This document shows positions 38,900-49,847 of a stretch of 64,000 nucleotides of DNA, piece by piece (positions within the stretch are counted from its first letter, which is position 1; the number at the start of each line of letters is the position of its first letter). The position numbers and the translations under genes are program-made. The DNA comes from Morchella semilibera. Lineage: Eukaryota; Ascomycota; Pezizomycetes; Pezizales; Morchellaceae. The DNA lies in the NCBI GenBank assembly GCA_009192285.1, contig WBVU01000011.1, positions 1,174,668-1,238,667 on the forward strand, read 5' to 3'. The notes below the pieces were generated by a model. That model searched no databases. It was not told the origin of the DNA and saw only the letters and a program-made list of their open reading frames with translations.

Positions 38900-40461
38900 T
38901 TAGCCTATCCTCGAATTATATATACCTACCCACGTGGGGGCAGTGGTGTTTCCTCTGTTTAAATCTGCAACACCGGTGCCTATACCAAAAATCAAAACAA
39001 CTATCATAATAGACGACAAACGTGGCGTTAGACCGAAATTGTTGTACAGCACAAGGTCAAGAGCTGTGTGCACTGCCGTTATGATAGATATCAGGAGGAT
39101 CATCAGGCTACAATCGGTCTGATCAATGATTGATTTGTGCGTGCGACAACAAAGAAATAACATACGGCGGTGCAGCAATCTCCAGAGTTAGCCCGGCCCC
39201 CGTGAGGCAAGTCGTAAGTATTGATAGGGAGAGCAACGCAATAATGGTGGGCACAGGGTCGACACCGTGCCAACGGCTATCGCTTTGAGAATGGTCTATC
39301 TCATACAGAGTCCATAATGGTGCCTTTTGGATTAAACACCATGTCTTGGCGCTTTTCTCAAAGTCCTCGAGTGGTGTGGATTCTAGTCTCATTTTTAGCT
39401 TCCGTTTTTACTTTAAATGTGATCCAACATATGAGGGGAATCCAACACTATTTAATGCTATATCATCCGTATATGGAACTAACGTATGGATACAACCCGG
39501 AGACTAGAAAGAATTTTCGTTATTATAGGACATTGGGCTGCTTAGTCCCAAGAGCGAGATTGGTAGATCAGGTGCTTGTGTTGTGGGTGGTTTAATGAGG
39601 AGGGTGGGAGTGTCGTATGCCGATAGAAGTAAACTAAAACTTCTGTGGCTCGACAGGGTTTTTCTACATTCTGTCGTCAGTGTTATCAACAATCGCCCAC
39701 CGCCGTAATAGGATCAGTATTCTTAGGAGCCAGAGCTATAGGTATAGCGAAGCTTGTAGCGGTAAACAGGGTGGTTACTCCCTGGATCTAGAGAGTTCGA
39801 GGTTTGAAGCCCGACTATCCTAAATAGCTTCTCATAATACCTCATTGATGATCATTGATGGAGAATACCATACTATCCAATTTGGAAACAGCTTGAAGGG
39901 GAGGGCCATATAACCAGAGAAACATCATCATTACCAAAGAGACCCGCAGTGAGACTTACCGATGAGCGGTAGAGTGGAGAAAATGGAGCATGTGTGGTGG
40001 GTGCTGTGGAGAATGTGGAGTGGATGACAGTGTGGATATCGATGGGGGGGGTGATCTTTCTTTTGTGTTAGTATGACCTTGTCATCTTTCTCCTAAATAC
40101 ATGTAGTCGTAGCGTCAAAACACTCTCAATAGATCGATTAGATAACAAATAAGATTAGATAACAAATTTAGAAGTAAGTGACGCTTCGCTCCCTATACTG
40201 GTGGGGCTAGCACTCCCCCCGACCCCGTAATAGAAATAGTGAGATAGAAGAAACAAAATTGACAGTACCCTTTCCGAGATCTTCAATCCTACACTTGACC
40301 TCTACCAACATACGGTTAATAGGAATCATTTCAAATTCGAATGTTTCGAAGTCAAGGCCTAATCTCTTCTCCGCGTCTTCCATTGACATGTTGGAATAGG
40401 ACGTAGTCCACTTGGACCTTCGTTTCTTCCTTTGCTGCTCGGTGGTGTTGTCGTCACCCAT
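38900..40461 (-). CDS. Putative multi-exon membrane protein of unknown function
   Basis: I do not recognise a family. A phase-consistent chain of exons can be built: 40461-40269, 40003-39960, 39503-39412, 39351-39166, 39107-38900. The first exon is charged (KKRRSK, then MSMEDAEKRLGLDFETFEFE). The last two encode three hydrophobic segments: TIIALLSLSILTTCLTGAG, LMILLISIITAVHTALDLVL and SIMIVVLIFGIGTGVADL. The exon 4/5 join (GCACCGCC with GTATG donor, TTGTAG acceptor) is convincing because both sides are membrane-like. The middle exons are less certain, and the third intron would be about 456 nt, far longer than others here, perhaps because of an insertion. The terminal exon may splice again after TTAPTW. 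Confidence 0.42.
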
Positions 40462-41502
40462 CGCATTGTGGAGTCCTGCCGGCCGGCCGGCCGATAAGTG
40501 CTTGCTAACGGTATTTAAGTAGAGTATTACTTATTTGATCGATAATGAGTCAGTAGCCCTGTCGTTCTTCTAAATAGTTGTAAAGGTGATGGGGAATCCT
40601 TAGACTAGACCCGGGGGGGGGGGTGCCTCTCTATACACCGTGGCTCACCACCGGGTAACCGTGCGTTCCAGCCTGCAAAACTGAGACATATGGCTCGATA
40701 ATTGATAACAATTTGTAATTCATAGTTTCCTCTATAAAATAACTGGTCTTGATGGAATTGTGCACATAAATCTTTGGAGAAAATGACAAGAGTTTCCAGT
40801 ATGGAAATAGGGTGCACTTCAGAAGCTGTGCCAGTGGCTTTTCGAGTCTATGAGTTTATCCCGGAGAAAGATTATGGTACTCGTACTCGGGATGCCGAGA
40901 ATAATCCCAAGACGTTGCCCCTGCACGTCAAATACGGCAATCCCCGCTAAAACCCCTGTCCAGATCCCCGTTGAGCCGCAAACTTAAAGCACGATGACGT
41001 ACATGCAGCCAATGGTCACTTAAGTCACACGAGAGGGCGACGTAAGGCACCACTCAACTCCGAGTAACAAAGGCCACGATGGCCAAGTTAGTATTCGCAT
41101 AAGGGCGTGACACAAACAACCAGCAGATGCCGGTACTTCCACACTAACTTTTGAGGCGAGTAGAAATCACATACACATAACAGTAACGAATGAAGTACAA
41201 ACCCACACATGCATTCCTCCCTTTTTTTTTTTAAAAGGCCTAAGTGGTCCTTCCAAGCAAACACCACTTCACATAAACATCAACACGAAAGAAAGAAATA
41301 CAGTAAATGATTGGTTCACAGGCAAGACAAAGAATCGATCCCATAAGACCGCCCACTGCAAAAGAAAAGGTCTAACCATGTATGTACGCTCCCCCGATGA
41401 ATGGGAAAATCACAATCAGTGGGAAGTTGAGAACAGCGCATGAAATGCAAATGCAAATTCAAATAAAAAAATAATAATCATACACTTCAGACGGAAGACG
41501 GA
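40462..41502. other. Intergenic region, head of the membrane-protein gene to tail of the HVA22 gene
   Basis: No gene supported. A GCCGGCCGGCCGGCCG run (40479-40494) lies directly upstream of the ATG at 40461 and may be promoter or leader. G run at 40613-40622. 41220-41500 is probably the HVA22-like 3' UTR. Confidence 0.5.
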
Positions 41503-42620
41503 TTACTCGTTGTGCTCTTTCCTCTCGCCACCGGCAGGGCCTGCCACCGGCTTACCGCCCCAGCTAAACCATCCACCAGTCCTTGGGGTACCAATGAACG
41601 TAAGGCCCTCCTTTTCAGCATCGCTCATTGTTACGTGATCAAAATCACCAGCCATATTTCCGGAACTTGGTGATCTCGAAACGTTTGCTTTGTTAGCATC
41701 TGACGCGTTGTCGAGGACTGCTGCAACACTAGTGTGGCTTTGGTCCCCAGAAGTGCGGTTTGTTTCCGCCTCTTGTTCCAACGCGGCCATAAGTGTCTTT
41801 AGCTTCTCCTTCTGCATCTCGATAAATTTCGCTTTTTCTTCCTTGCTTGCGATGGATGCAGGAATCAGAGTCGCAGTATTCGCAGGGTTCGGGGTTCCAG
41901 CTGGCCCATCTGGTACCTGTTGCTGAAGCGCGGAAGAGAGGAATTGGTAAAACTCGGTAGCCCTTTGCGGAGCACCTGAGGCGATAGGTGCAACGTTCCA
42001 CTTTGAGAAGAGGTTGGTGACGAATGAAGCCGCGTCTTGAGAGAGTGGTTGCGTTTTCGATTCCGAACCCTCTGGTAGAGGCCCAAATAGCTGCTCCCTA
42101 GCGATGTGGATAAGCTTTCGGATATAGTCAATTCCCGCAGCCTTGGCTTGGTCGTGGGTTCGGGTAATAAGGTCCTCAATCTCCTTCTCGTGGGCCTCGA
42201 GCGTAGGGTGGACATGCTCTACGTAAAGCCTTGTGGCGCCCTGAAACTGTGGAAGGACTAGCCACATCATAAAACCCGCACGAATCTCTTGGTAGAACGG
42301 AAGCCTGAAACTTGGGTTAACTCGGTTCCTAGGAGGAAGGGATATTGTATATAGAGACTAACCAGCACAGGATCCAGCCTGTCCAAGACTCAACCACGGT
42401 GATGCACCCAATAACAACCCAATACATCAGCCATGGTGTAAGTTGTGATGGATCGTTTGCTTTGAGGGCCTTGTACGACGCGAATACGGGGAAGAGGAAG
42501 GTTGCGACAGAGCTATTCACCTAACGGTTAGTGATTGTACAATAGATATAGAGACTTTACGTGGTAGGATGATGTTAGTGTTTATACTCACGAAAGAAGT
42601 TTAGATAGAAGACCAAACAT
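41503..42620 (-). CDS. HVA22/TB2/DP1 (REEP/Yop1-like) ER membrane protein
   Basis: Reticulon-like hairpin protein that shapes tubular ER. Exons 42620-42592, 42512-42363, 42304-41503; 981 nt, 326 residues. The very short first exon encodes MFGLLSKLLS and joins to SVATFLFPVFASYKALKAND across a phase-consistent intron. The family core follows: QLTPWLMYWVVIGCITVVESWTGWILCW, then LPFYQEIRAGFMMWLVLPQFQGA, giving two hydrophobic hairpins within the first 100 residues. After residue 110 the protein is longer than yeast Yop1 and adds a hydrophilic, partly coiled-coil tail (KEEKAKFIEMQKEKLKTLMA) and an end with FSWGGK and Gly/Glu. That is typical of the longer filamentous-fungal paralogue. The function of the tail is not known to me. 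Confidence 0.9.
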
Positions 42621-43989
42621 AATTTCCGATGAACAACGGGAAGTCTTGGGGGTGTTGAAATAATATTGAAGCTACTTCCGTCAAGAAGGAAAGAACTGGT
42701 TCTTTGACGAGGTAGAAGATGTAATGAGGAAGAGGAGAGGGTGGGGGGGCGGAAAGGATATATGAAGGGAGAGGGGAAATTTTACCCTTCTAAAGAAGGA
42801 GGGGACACCAAAAAAAAAAAAAAGCTAGTGAGTTGTATCAGAGTTGTTGCGGTGGCTACATGTATGTACTTACAGTGCAGCAGTGCCATCAGCATAATGT
42901 AGTACAAACGCCGAGGATGCGGAGGGGTACCCAGCAGCAGCAAAGAAAAAGGTCTGGGAAACCCCTCCACACCTCTAAGGGCTCTTGTGCATGACCTCCC
43001 ACTCGGAATATGCTCCAGTCCAACCCCGTGATCGCATCAGCGGGGGTTAAGAGCTGTTACCATAAGGGGGCTAGAATCTGTATGTTTTACCGCCTAGACC
43101 GAGTTCTGCGGAGGCAGTTGTAGGGGTCACCAAAGCGGAATAGAAATTTTCTACTCTCTCAGATGCTGTCACTCAGCTACTGGATCAGCCTCCCTGGCCC
43201 GTTAGCATCCGACACCTTGAGACACAGCAAGCTCCTGGGAACTGGGGTGATATCTGATATTTAGCAGTCGTTAATAGGATCCGGCAGAATACATCAAGTA
43301 CATGTATATATATACATGTACCCTTACAAGAATATCCCGAATCCCGAATACCGGATAGACTAGTTAATTTCACGATGAGTCTCCCGAGGCTCAACTGCTT
43401 TGCAACGTCCCGCTGTGTATATGTAGGCAACGGCTGATGGTTTCAGTGAATTATGAATTGTACCTGCAGACCAGTATGTACAGTACAAGTATTTGCCCTC
43501 CCTCAAAAAGAACAATAAAAACCCAGACTCCTTAGGCCCCCCCAACCACAGCTCATCCCGGCCAGTTGCCAGCAAATATCACGCCGCATCATGAACTTTT
43601 CCTCCCGTCCGATCCCACAGACACAAACACAGGAGTTATAACCGATTATTTGTATAATCATGCCAGAGAAATGCGACAGGATGCTCCTGCTTGGGATGTT
43701 GCGTGTTGCGCTGGCATGAGGTTTCTCAACCCTTTCTAAAGTAGCTAAATAAACCTCCAACCCCCCCCAGGTGCATCTACCTATCCATTCACGTAAACTT
43801 GCCTACATACCCCGCCATTAAAAAAACGCCTCTTCGGTGCTATTGTGTCTCTGATTTGACCCTACATATAAACAAAGCTTCTACATACAGGACACTTCTC
43901 AGTACCTACAGAACAGAAACACCTCATCCATTTGCGTGGTATCTGCAACAATCCTAACTGGTTCATCATATATATAAAAATCACATAAA
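42621..43989. other. Divergent intergenic region between the HVA22-like and TANGO2 genes
   Basis: No gene supported. It includes a perfect 24 bp palindrome (43298-43321) made of two TACATGTA units around alternating AT, and an A run near 42810. Both promoters are expected here. Confidence 0.55.
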
Positions 43990-45244
43990 ATGTGTATTCT
44001 GCTTGTCACCACCGTACATCCAGAATACTCTTTAATACTTCTCTCTAACAGAGATGTATGTTCTCTCTCTCTCTTTTTTCCCGCACAGCTCCTCCCAAGA
44101 TTAGAAAGATCAGCATGGATCCACATATCACCTATCCAAGATCCGAAGTTAATCGCGCATGTCACAGCATTAATACTAATTTCAATCCCTCTGATAGGAA
44201 TTCCTCCACCGTCCTACCGCGCGTGCAGCCTTTTGGGAAGAGCCCAACTCACACATCTTGTCAGGTCGAGATCTGGCCCGCCCTGAGCGAGGTTTGTCTA
44301 CGTTTCTGCATTTTCTTCGTCCCCCGCTTGTTCACCCTTCTTTTCAACCGGCATGCTCATCCAATCATTCACCATCTAACCCCACCCCCACAGGTACATG
44401 GCTTGGCATAACCCGCACCGGTCGTCTCGCAGTGCTTACAAACTACCGCGAACCCACCTCTCTTGCAGCACTGGCTGAGAAGTCCCGGGGTGCAATGGTT
44501 ACCTCCTTCCTTACTTCAACCACAACTGATTCTTCTGCTTCCGAATGGCTGCATTCTCTGCACGCTACGGGGGACCTACACGGTGTCGGTGGATTCTCCC
44601 TTCTTTGCGGAATCCTCCGCCCTAAGAATATTGCACTCGGGACTCTTCAACCACTTGCTGTGATTTCCAACCGTACGCCAGCCGGCGACGACGGGGTTGA
44701 GAGCGGCGCAACCTGGATAGCCGGTGAAAAGGGAGAGACATGGGGACTTAGCAATTCGCTATTTTGCGAACCGTGGCCTAAGGTGAAGAAAGGGGAAGAA
44801 ATGTTAGCTGAGGCTGTAGATACCGCGGTCAAAGAAGGGAAAAACGAAGACGAGCTCTTGGGGAGTTTATTTGGCGTGTTGAGTTTTGATACCTTGCCGA
44901 ATTTGGACAGGGATAGTGTGTCTTACCACACCCAGATGGAGTCGTTGAGGCATAGTATCTATATTCCGGCTTTTCCTGCATGCCATGAGAAGGTGGACGC
45001 ACACCCGGCGGATATAATTTCAACTATAGATGGGGTCCCGGCAGTGGCTAATGTTCAAACTCAATGGTGGCGTGATCGAAAATATGGGACTCAGACACAG
45101 ACAATCCTACTTGTGGGTAGGGACGGGAGGGTTAAGTTTGTAGAGAGGACGCTGTTTGACGATCAAGCTAATCCGTTAAAGAAAGAGGATATGGATGTTG
45201 TAACTGAGTTTATGATTGAGGGCTGGGATGAGCAGCATTCTTGA
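43990..45244 (+). CDS. TANGO2/NRDE family protein
   Basis: Member of the Transport and Golgi Organization 2 (NRDE) family, linked in animals to Golgi structure and mitochondrial or haem homeostasis; the biochemical role is unsettled. Exons 43990-44055, 44198-44291, 44394-45244; 336 residues. The N-terminal cysteine motif MCILLVTTVHPEYSLILLSN ends in the NRD-E signature (Asn-Arg-Asp at the end of exon 1, Glu first in exon 2). Then follow FLHRPTARAAFWEEP, ILSGRDLARPER, GTWLGITRTGRLAVLTNYRE and, near the end, TQTILLVGRDGRVKFVERTL. Splitting the signature across a 142 nt intron is why a plain reading of the frame misses it. Phases and length fit the family. Confidence 0.92.
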
Positions 45245-45420
45245 ATTTTCGGATGACATATCCCCATGCATAAGGCCTTTTGCCGGTTGTGTGCTGCATA
45301 ATTTCTGGGTGCTGTGATTATTGGGTGTGCTCCCTTTTTATTCTTACATATCTTACACTACATAAATAAACCTATTCAGGGTACTCGGCTGTTTCAGCCA
45401 TAAACTTATTTCGTTATAAT

Positions 45421-45530
45421 AGGCCCTTTGCGCAAAAGACTCCAGAGTCTTTGCTTACTTGTGTGATTGGTTGATAAGAGGATAGGCACCAATCAGGTTA
45501 CCGGGAAAAGGCTCTGGAGTCTTTGGCCAT
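45421..45530. mobile_element. Small MITE-like inverted repeat, 110 bp
   Basis: Left GGCCCTTTGCGCAAAAGACT and CCAGAGTCTTT pair with the right end, whose reverse complement reads GGCCAAAGACTCCAGAGCCT. An inner pair GTGATTGG/CCAATCA supports a folded structure. The arms themselves contain the palindrome AAAGACTCCAGAGTCTTT. Confidence 0.5.
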
Positions 45531-45747
45531 ATTGATATATACAGTACCAATTGTAGTAACGATGTCAAGCGATGGGGATGAGATGCCCTTGGTTGCCGTC
45601 ACGTAAAAATCTTTTGCACATGCTATCTGTGAAACTGTATGACATCAATTCTCAATAGTGCAATAGTGAGACAAGAGTATTAAAAACTGTGTTGGCTAAT
45701 CAGTAGGTGAAGGTAGTCGAAGCTAACTAACCTGGTGCAAGTCTAGC

Positions 45748-45906
45748 TAGACCTCTTCGGGGGTATGGTTCTCACGGGGGTATGGTGCAACGACCAAAAA
45801 CTTATTTTACCCAGAGAATCCTATTCATATATTGTTCTTATCAATTTGCCTTGTACTCTCTGTAGTCAATCTTAGGCGTTGCACCATACCCCCGTGAAGA
45901 GGTCTA
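45748..45906. mobile_element. MITE-like element of the CACGGGGGT family, 159 bp
   Basis: Begins TAGACCTCTTC and ends with its exact reverse complement. The right arm continues CACGGGGGTATGGTGCAACG. The left arm has the same sequence but with an extra copy of GGGGGTATGGTTCTCAC inserted, a short internal duplication. It shares CTCACGGGGGT(A/G)TGGT with the element at 15491-15724. Confidence 0.7.
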
Positions 45907-46394
45907 GCAGTAATAATAATGCCGAATTTGGGTTAGTCGCCAAACCTGGGTTCTCATTATTTGAAAGGGAAAAATTGACGTAGCCTTAGAACGTGGCGAA
46001 GTGTTAGTCATACGCAAAAACTCTGAATTCCAGAGGTACGCTGTATTTCATTGCATATTGTAAATACCTAAATCGATTGAAGAGTAATCCCAGTATATGT
46101 ACTCTATGGAGAGCTTGCGTCCTCATCCCATGACTCGATTCTCTCGCGCGCTCTCCTCTAGATACTTATATCTACATGTATCTGCCCATTACAAGGTTAG
46201 GAAACTAGCACACGCGTGGTAGGTGGGTATATAAGCGTTTACCTTCCTTATTTTTTTTTATCTAGCCCCACCTCTCTAACTTTATTATCTGTAACATGTA
46301 CTCTCTATTCACGAAGCTTTGGGGCCGTCGCCTGTCCACTACTTTCGCGATATACTTTCGGATTTGTAGACGAGATCACTAGACAGAGGCAAGC

Positions 46395-46522
46395 ACAAGT
46401 GGGTACAAAGAATTATAGTACCAAAACGGTGCTCCCGTCGATACGCTAGTAATGCGTCTTCCTACGATACCGGTTTAATTCGGTCAGACCTATTGTAGTG
46501 ATTTCGCCCCTTTTTCATGCTC
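46395..46522. mobile_element. Dispersed MITE-like element, copy 2 (reverse orientation)
   Basis: Shares ordered words with the reverse complement of 35575-35739: TACGCTAG(T/C)A(A/T)TGCG, CGGTTTAATTCGGT or its variant, and GTAGTGATTTC(G/A)CCCC followed by a T run and TTTCAT. Indels separate the blocks, so it is an older or truncated copy. Confidence 0.55.
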
Positions 46523-47708
46523 TATTTACTTACCCCGCCAGGGACTCATTGACACATCTAGGAGTGGGGTAACCTTCACTTTTGCCAGGCGTTATGACCC
46601 AGAAGCTGTTAAGACTCGAAGCTCAGCGCGGCGGTACACATTACTCCCGGTATTTACTCCATGATACAACCTGTACATATATATACGCTCAGCGTGTTGC
46701 TCAGTTAACGAACACCTGTAATAGACAAACATCTAATGAGTGGGGTTACCTGTCCGATGTACATCCGGTAGGTGGGTAGCATTCACTGATGAGCCAGAAG
46801 AATCGCTAACGCAGTGTCCCTCACAGAGATAGGTTTCGAGAATAGGAACTGAGAATTTTCAAAACTCTTGCAGATCTGAGTTCTCAGACTCGTTTTGCCG
46901 TTGTGGTGGTGATACGCTGTTGCAGCTCGTTGATATTGGCACCACATATAACTCAGTTGCAAGTGAAACTCAGCACAGTTCACTGACATCAGTACCCCCT
47001 CACAAACGGAATCAGTCGCTACTTAACAAGATTTCATAGCGTATCATGCGACTCCCAAAAGAACTTATTTCAACTATATGGCAGGTGTTTTAATTAGTTA
47101 ATTCACTTTCTGGCATCGGGAGCATGTGTTCGGCAAACCCAACTGTTAAGTTGGCGTCCCGCGAAGAATAAGAACCTCTCCTGCACGTGTTTGTTTAGTT
47201 GCGTGCGTCTGGGGACGCAGAGAAAATTGGCCAGGGATTACCTCCTTCACGATTGGTTGTTGAAGGGCGTAGATCAGGTCTGGATGTAGCAATTTTGATT
47301 CGAGTAATGCCGGTAGAGTATGTATACATGTTACACAAAAGATCGAACTCAGCTAACCCGTGCCAAGAAATCAGTTAGGAGAAACTGAGCTCTCAGATGT
47401 TGAGCGTCCCTGTGACGATGCTAGACATAGTTTTATTCAATATTTACCATTTCTGTGTCTATCGCGGCCTTATCGACTCTCGAGTCAAAACCTGGGCGCT
47501 TTTGCTATGTTTTTAGTGATGGGAAATGTGTGTTCACATCTTATAAATGCAGCGAATGGCAAATTAACTAGCCGGCGGTCAGCCCTCGTTATATATAAGT
47601 AACGGTTGAGAATTCTATGCCCGCTCTTCCTGCTCTGCCATCCGCTAACCGCCAACCGTATATCCAGCTAAATATCTTTGAATTCCTACTCATCTTTCAC
47701 CTATCAAC

Positions 47709-48665
47709 ATGGAATCCCCCCTGAGTACTGTATCAAATATTGTGGGGTGTTTGAGTTGTGGGTTTGATATTTATACTTATCTTAATGGGCGGGCGAGCGA
47801 TCTACAGAACGAGTTCAATGGGGAATTAAAATCCCTCGAGAAAGTTCTTTGCCTGTTGGACAGAAAACCTGACACCTTTCAAGTGGGCCCGATCGTGGAT
47901 ATACTTAGAAGTGAGGTCAAAAAATGTATGGAAGAGATAAACAGTTTTCGGGAGAATATGGATTCAGGGAGGGGACGACTTAGAAGGCGACTCCTGAGGG
48001 CTCTACGGAGGAAGAATACTCTAGAGTTTTCCCAAAAAATAGAGAGGCGGAAGAGTTCTTTAACACTTATCTTAATGGTAGCGGTCACGGAACAGCTGGG
48101 TCGGTAAGTTTGTTTCACATTTCTGTGTTCCCTATACTAAATTAATTCTCTCGTTAGGTCTGCTCATACGACTGAAGATAAAAGCATAGAACACACTTCA
48201 CCGAATGTACCCAGGGATGAAGGGGCCCCAGGAACCGGTAAAGAATATTTACTTCCTCTCTTAGCCTTCAATTCACGGGATGTTTACTGATTTAATATTT
48301 CTATTTTATCCATAGACCTCGCAGTAACACCTGAGAAAATATGCGAATGCGTCTTTGATGATAAAAAAAATAAACAGATGCAGAAAGAAACCTGCTGGGG
48401 CAGAATGGAAAAATCAAAAAAACAGCACTCAAACCAAAGCCACCCTGTAAGTACATTATACATTATATTACCCCAAACGGACAACCTCCACCGGGAACTT
48501 CACAAGCTTACATAGAGTGTTTCACAGAAGTATTTCAGTGATTCCTGTGAAGCAAAGCGGGATATCCCGCCCCCTTATGCACATAGACTAGATTTAGGCC
48601 CAAAAACGTACTTTCAAACTCCGTTGCCTCGTAATCACGTCCCAGCACCTTCTTTAGTGTACTAA
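47709..48665 (+). CDS. Solo fungal STAND N-terminal (HeLo-like) domain protein
   Basis: Exons 47709-48103, 48158-48237, 48316-48446, 48516-48665; 756 nt, 251 residues. Residues 1-130 have the pattern of the HeLo-like N-terminal domain of fungal STAND/NLR proteins: a hydrophobic Gly/Ser opening helix (STVSNIVGCLSCGFDIYTYL), a charged helix (NEFNGELKSLEKVLCLLDR), LRSEVKKCMEEI, and LEFSQKIERRKSSLTLILMV near the end. Such domains act as signalling or cell-death effector modules. The remaining 120 residues are charged and unrecognised. No NACHT/NB-ARC NTPase or repeat domain follows, and the sequence afterwards is repeat-rich and non-coding. It may be a naturally solo module, a truncated NLR gene or a degraded one. 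The first exon is the best supported; the last exon boundary is least certain. Confidence 0.6.
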
Positions 48666-48896
48666 GAGCCCGTGCATTTTGCAGATCATCTAAGATCTGG
48701 TGTATCTGCCTCTTTGAAACCCCTATGTCTTGGTCTTTAATTTCCATATATATCCACATATTTCTTTGCCATTGCCTTCCCTCTTTCTTTTCTCCCTCTC
48801 CTTTGTTTGTCTTTTCGTTCAAAAAAAAAAGTCTCGATTGGTGTTCCTAGATACTTCATTCTAGTTTATGTTTCATTATGTTCAATCCCACATAGC

Positions 48897-48942
48897 CATG
48901 AGGCTTATGATCCGATTCACATGAGGCTTATGATCCAATTCA
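48897..48942. repeat. Tandem repeat, 23 bp x 2
   Basis: CATGAGGCTTATGATCCGAT-type unit at 48897-48919 repeated at 48920-48942 with one substitution; a third copy begins (CACGAGG) but is lost. Confidence 0.75.
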
Positions 48943-49272
48943 CACGAGGATCCCACGCACGGTATCCTTACCAATCAAAGATTGATCCAAGAGAGTGATT
49001 GACGGCGTCCCTATAGAATATTAGCATGTTACGTGGTATTCCCGATCAATGTTATTACCAAGGCCTCACTGTATCGAGGAAAGCATTTATGGTTAGCTCA
49101 CCACCTCCTACTTAATTAATAATCAATAAACCTATTATTATCTCCCTATTTCTGCTACCCAAAAACCATCTCTTTCCCAATATAGTACGGGGCTACTGTA
49201 ACGAATCAGCTCGACGCGTATATATACAGACCACTCAAGAAGGGTATATACCCTATCCCTTAAGCTGCCATA

Positions 49273-49540
49273 TGCTGACCCCTATAATAGCGAGATTAAG
49301 TTTGCATGGGGGATCTATTATTTGATAAAAGAGATTGTTAGTAAACCCACACCAAATTTGCTTTTTTTGGTGGGTCAGAACTTTCGTAACAGCTTAAGGG
49401 ACAGTCCGTCAGTAAAATGCAGACCCCCCAGAAAAAGTAGATTTGGTGTGGCTTTACTTTACTAACAGATCCTGTTGCCCCCCTTATTAAACAATAGATC
49501 CCCCATACAAACTTAATTTCTCTACTACAGGGGGTCAGCA
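49273..49540. mobile_element. MITE-like element with long inverted arms, 268 bp
   Basis: TGCTGACCCCTATAATAG at the left pairs with the right end (reverse complement TGCTGACCCCCTGTAGTAG). Both continue AGATTAAGTTTG(C/T)ATGGGGG or its close variant, ATCTATT(A/G)TTT, then TGTTAGTAAA and CCACACCAAAT. Each arm is about 90-105 bp with mismatches and a small insertion. The interior of about 70 bp is non-coding. Confidence 0.75.
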
Positions 49541-49763
49541 CCGACGTACCATGGATAATCCATGCATCACGCACCGTCACTCGGTATTGGCATGGACGCA
49601 CCGACATGGTTCCTAGAGGGGATTCGGCACTATAGATAGACCTTCCGACCTATCCCCAGAGGCTCATGACACACACAGACAAGGAACATCTCCCCCTCTC
49701 CAGTGCGAGAGTGGCTCGCCAAATCACAACCTATCACTCGTCGGCGTACCTCTCCATCTGTTG

Positions 49764-49847
49764 CTACTCGCCAAATTTTTAAGTCTGTTGATTTTTTAGG
49801 TGCGGTTGCCACACAGAATATCAACAGACTTTAGGAATTGGTGAGTA
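49764..49847. repeat. Short hairpin / inverted repeat, 84 bp
   Basis: TACTCGCCAAATTTTTAAGT and CTGTTGAT at the left are mirrored at the right (reverse complement TACTCACCAATTCCTAAAGT, CTGTTGAT), over 30 bp with several mismatches and a loop of about 24 bp. Confidence 0.55.

Larger units (their letters stand above)
45245..47708. other. Intergenic region with three inverted-repeat elements
   Basis: No gene supported. Elements lie at 45421-45530, 45748-45906 and 46395-46522. Open frames at 46216-46449, 46582-46779 and 47360-47602 are low-complexity or unsupported. The last few hundred bases upstream of 47709 would contain the promoter of the STAND-type gene. Confidence 0.55.

Noticed and set aside
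39317-39595. 92-residue + strand open frame
   Set aside because: Opposite to the membrane-protein exons, which have better splice and hydrophobicity support.
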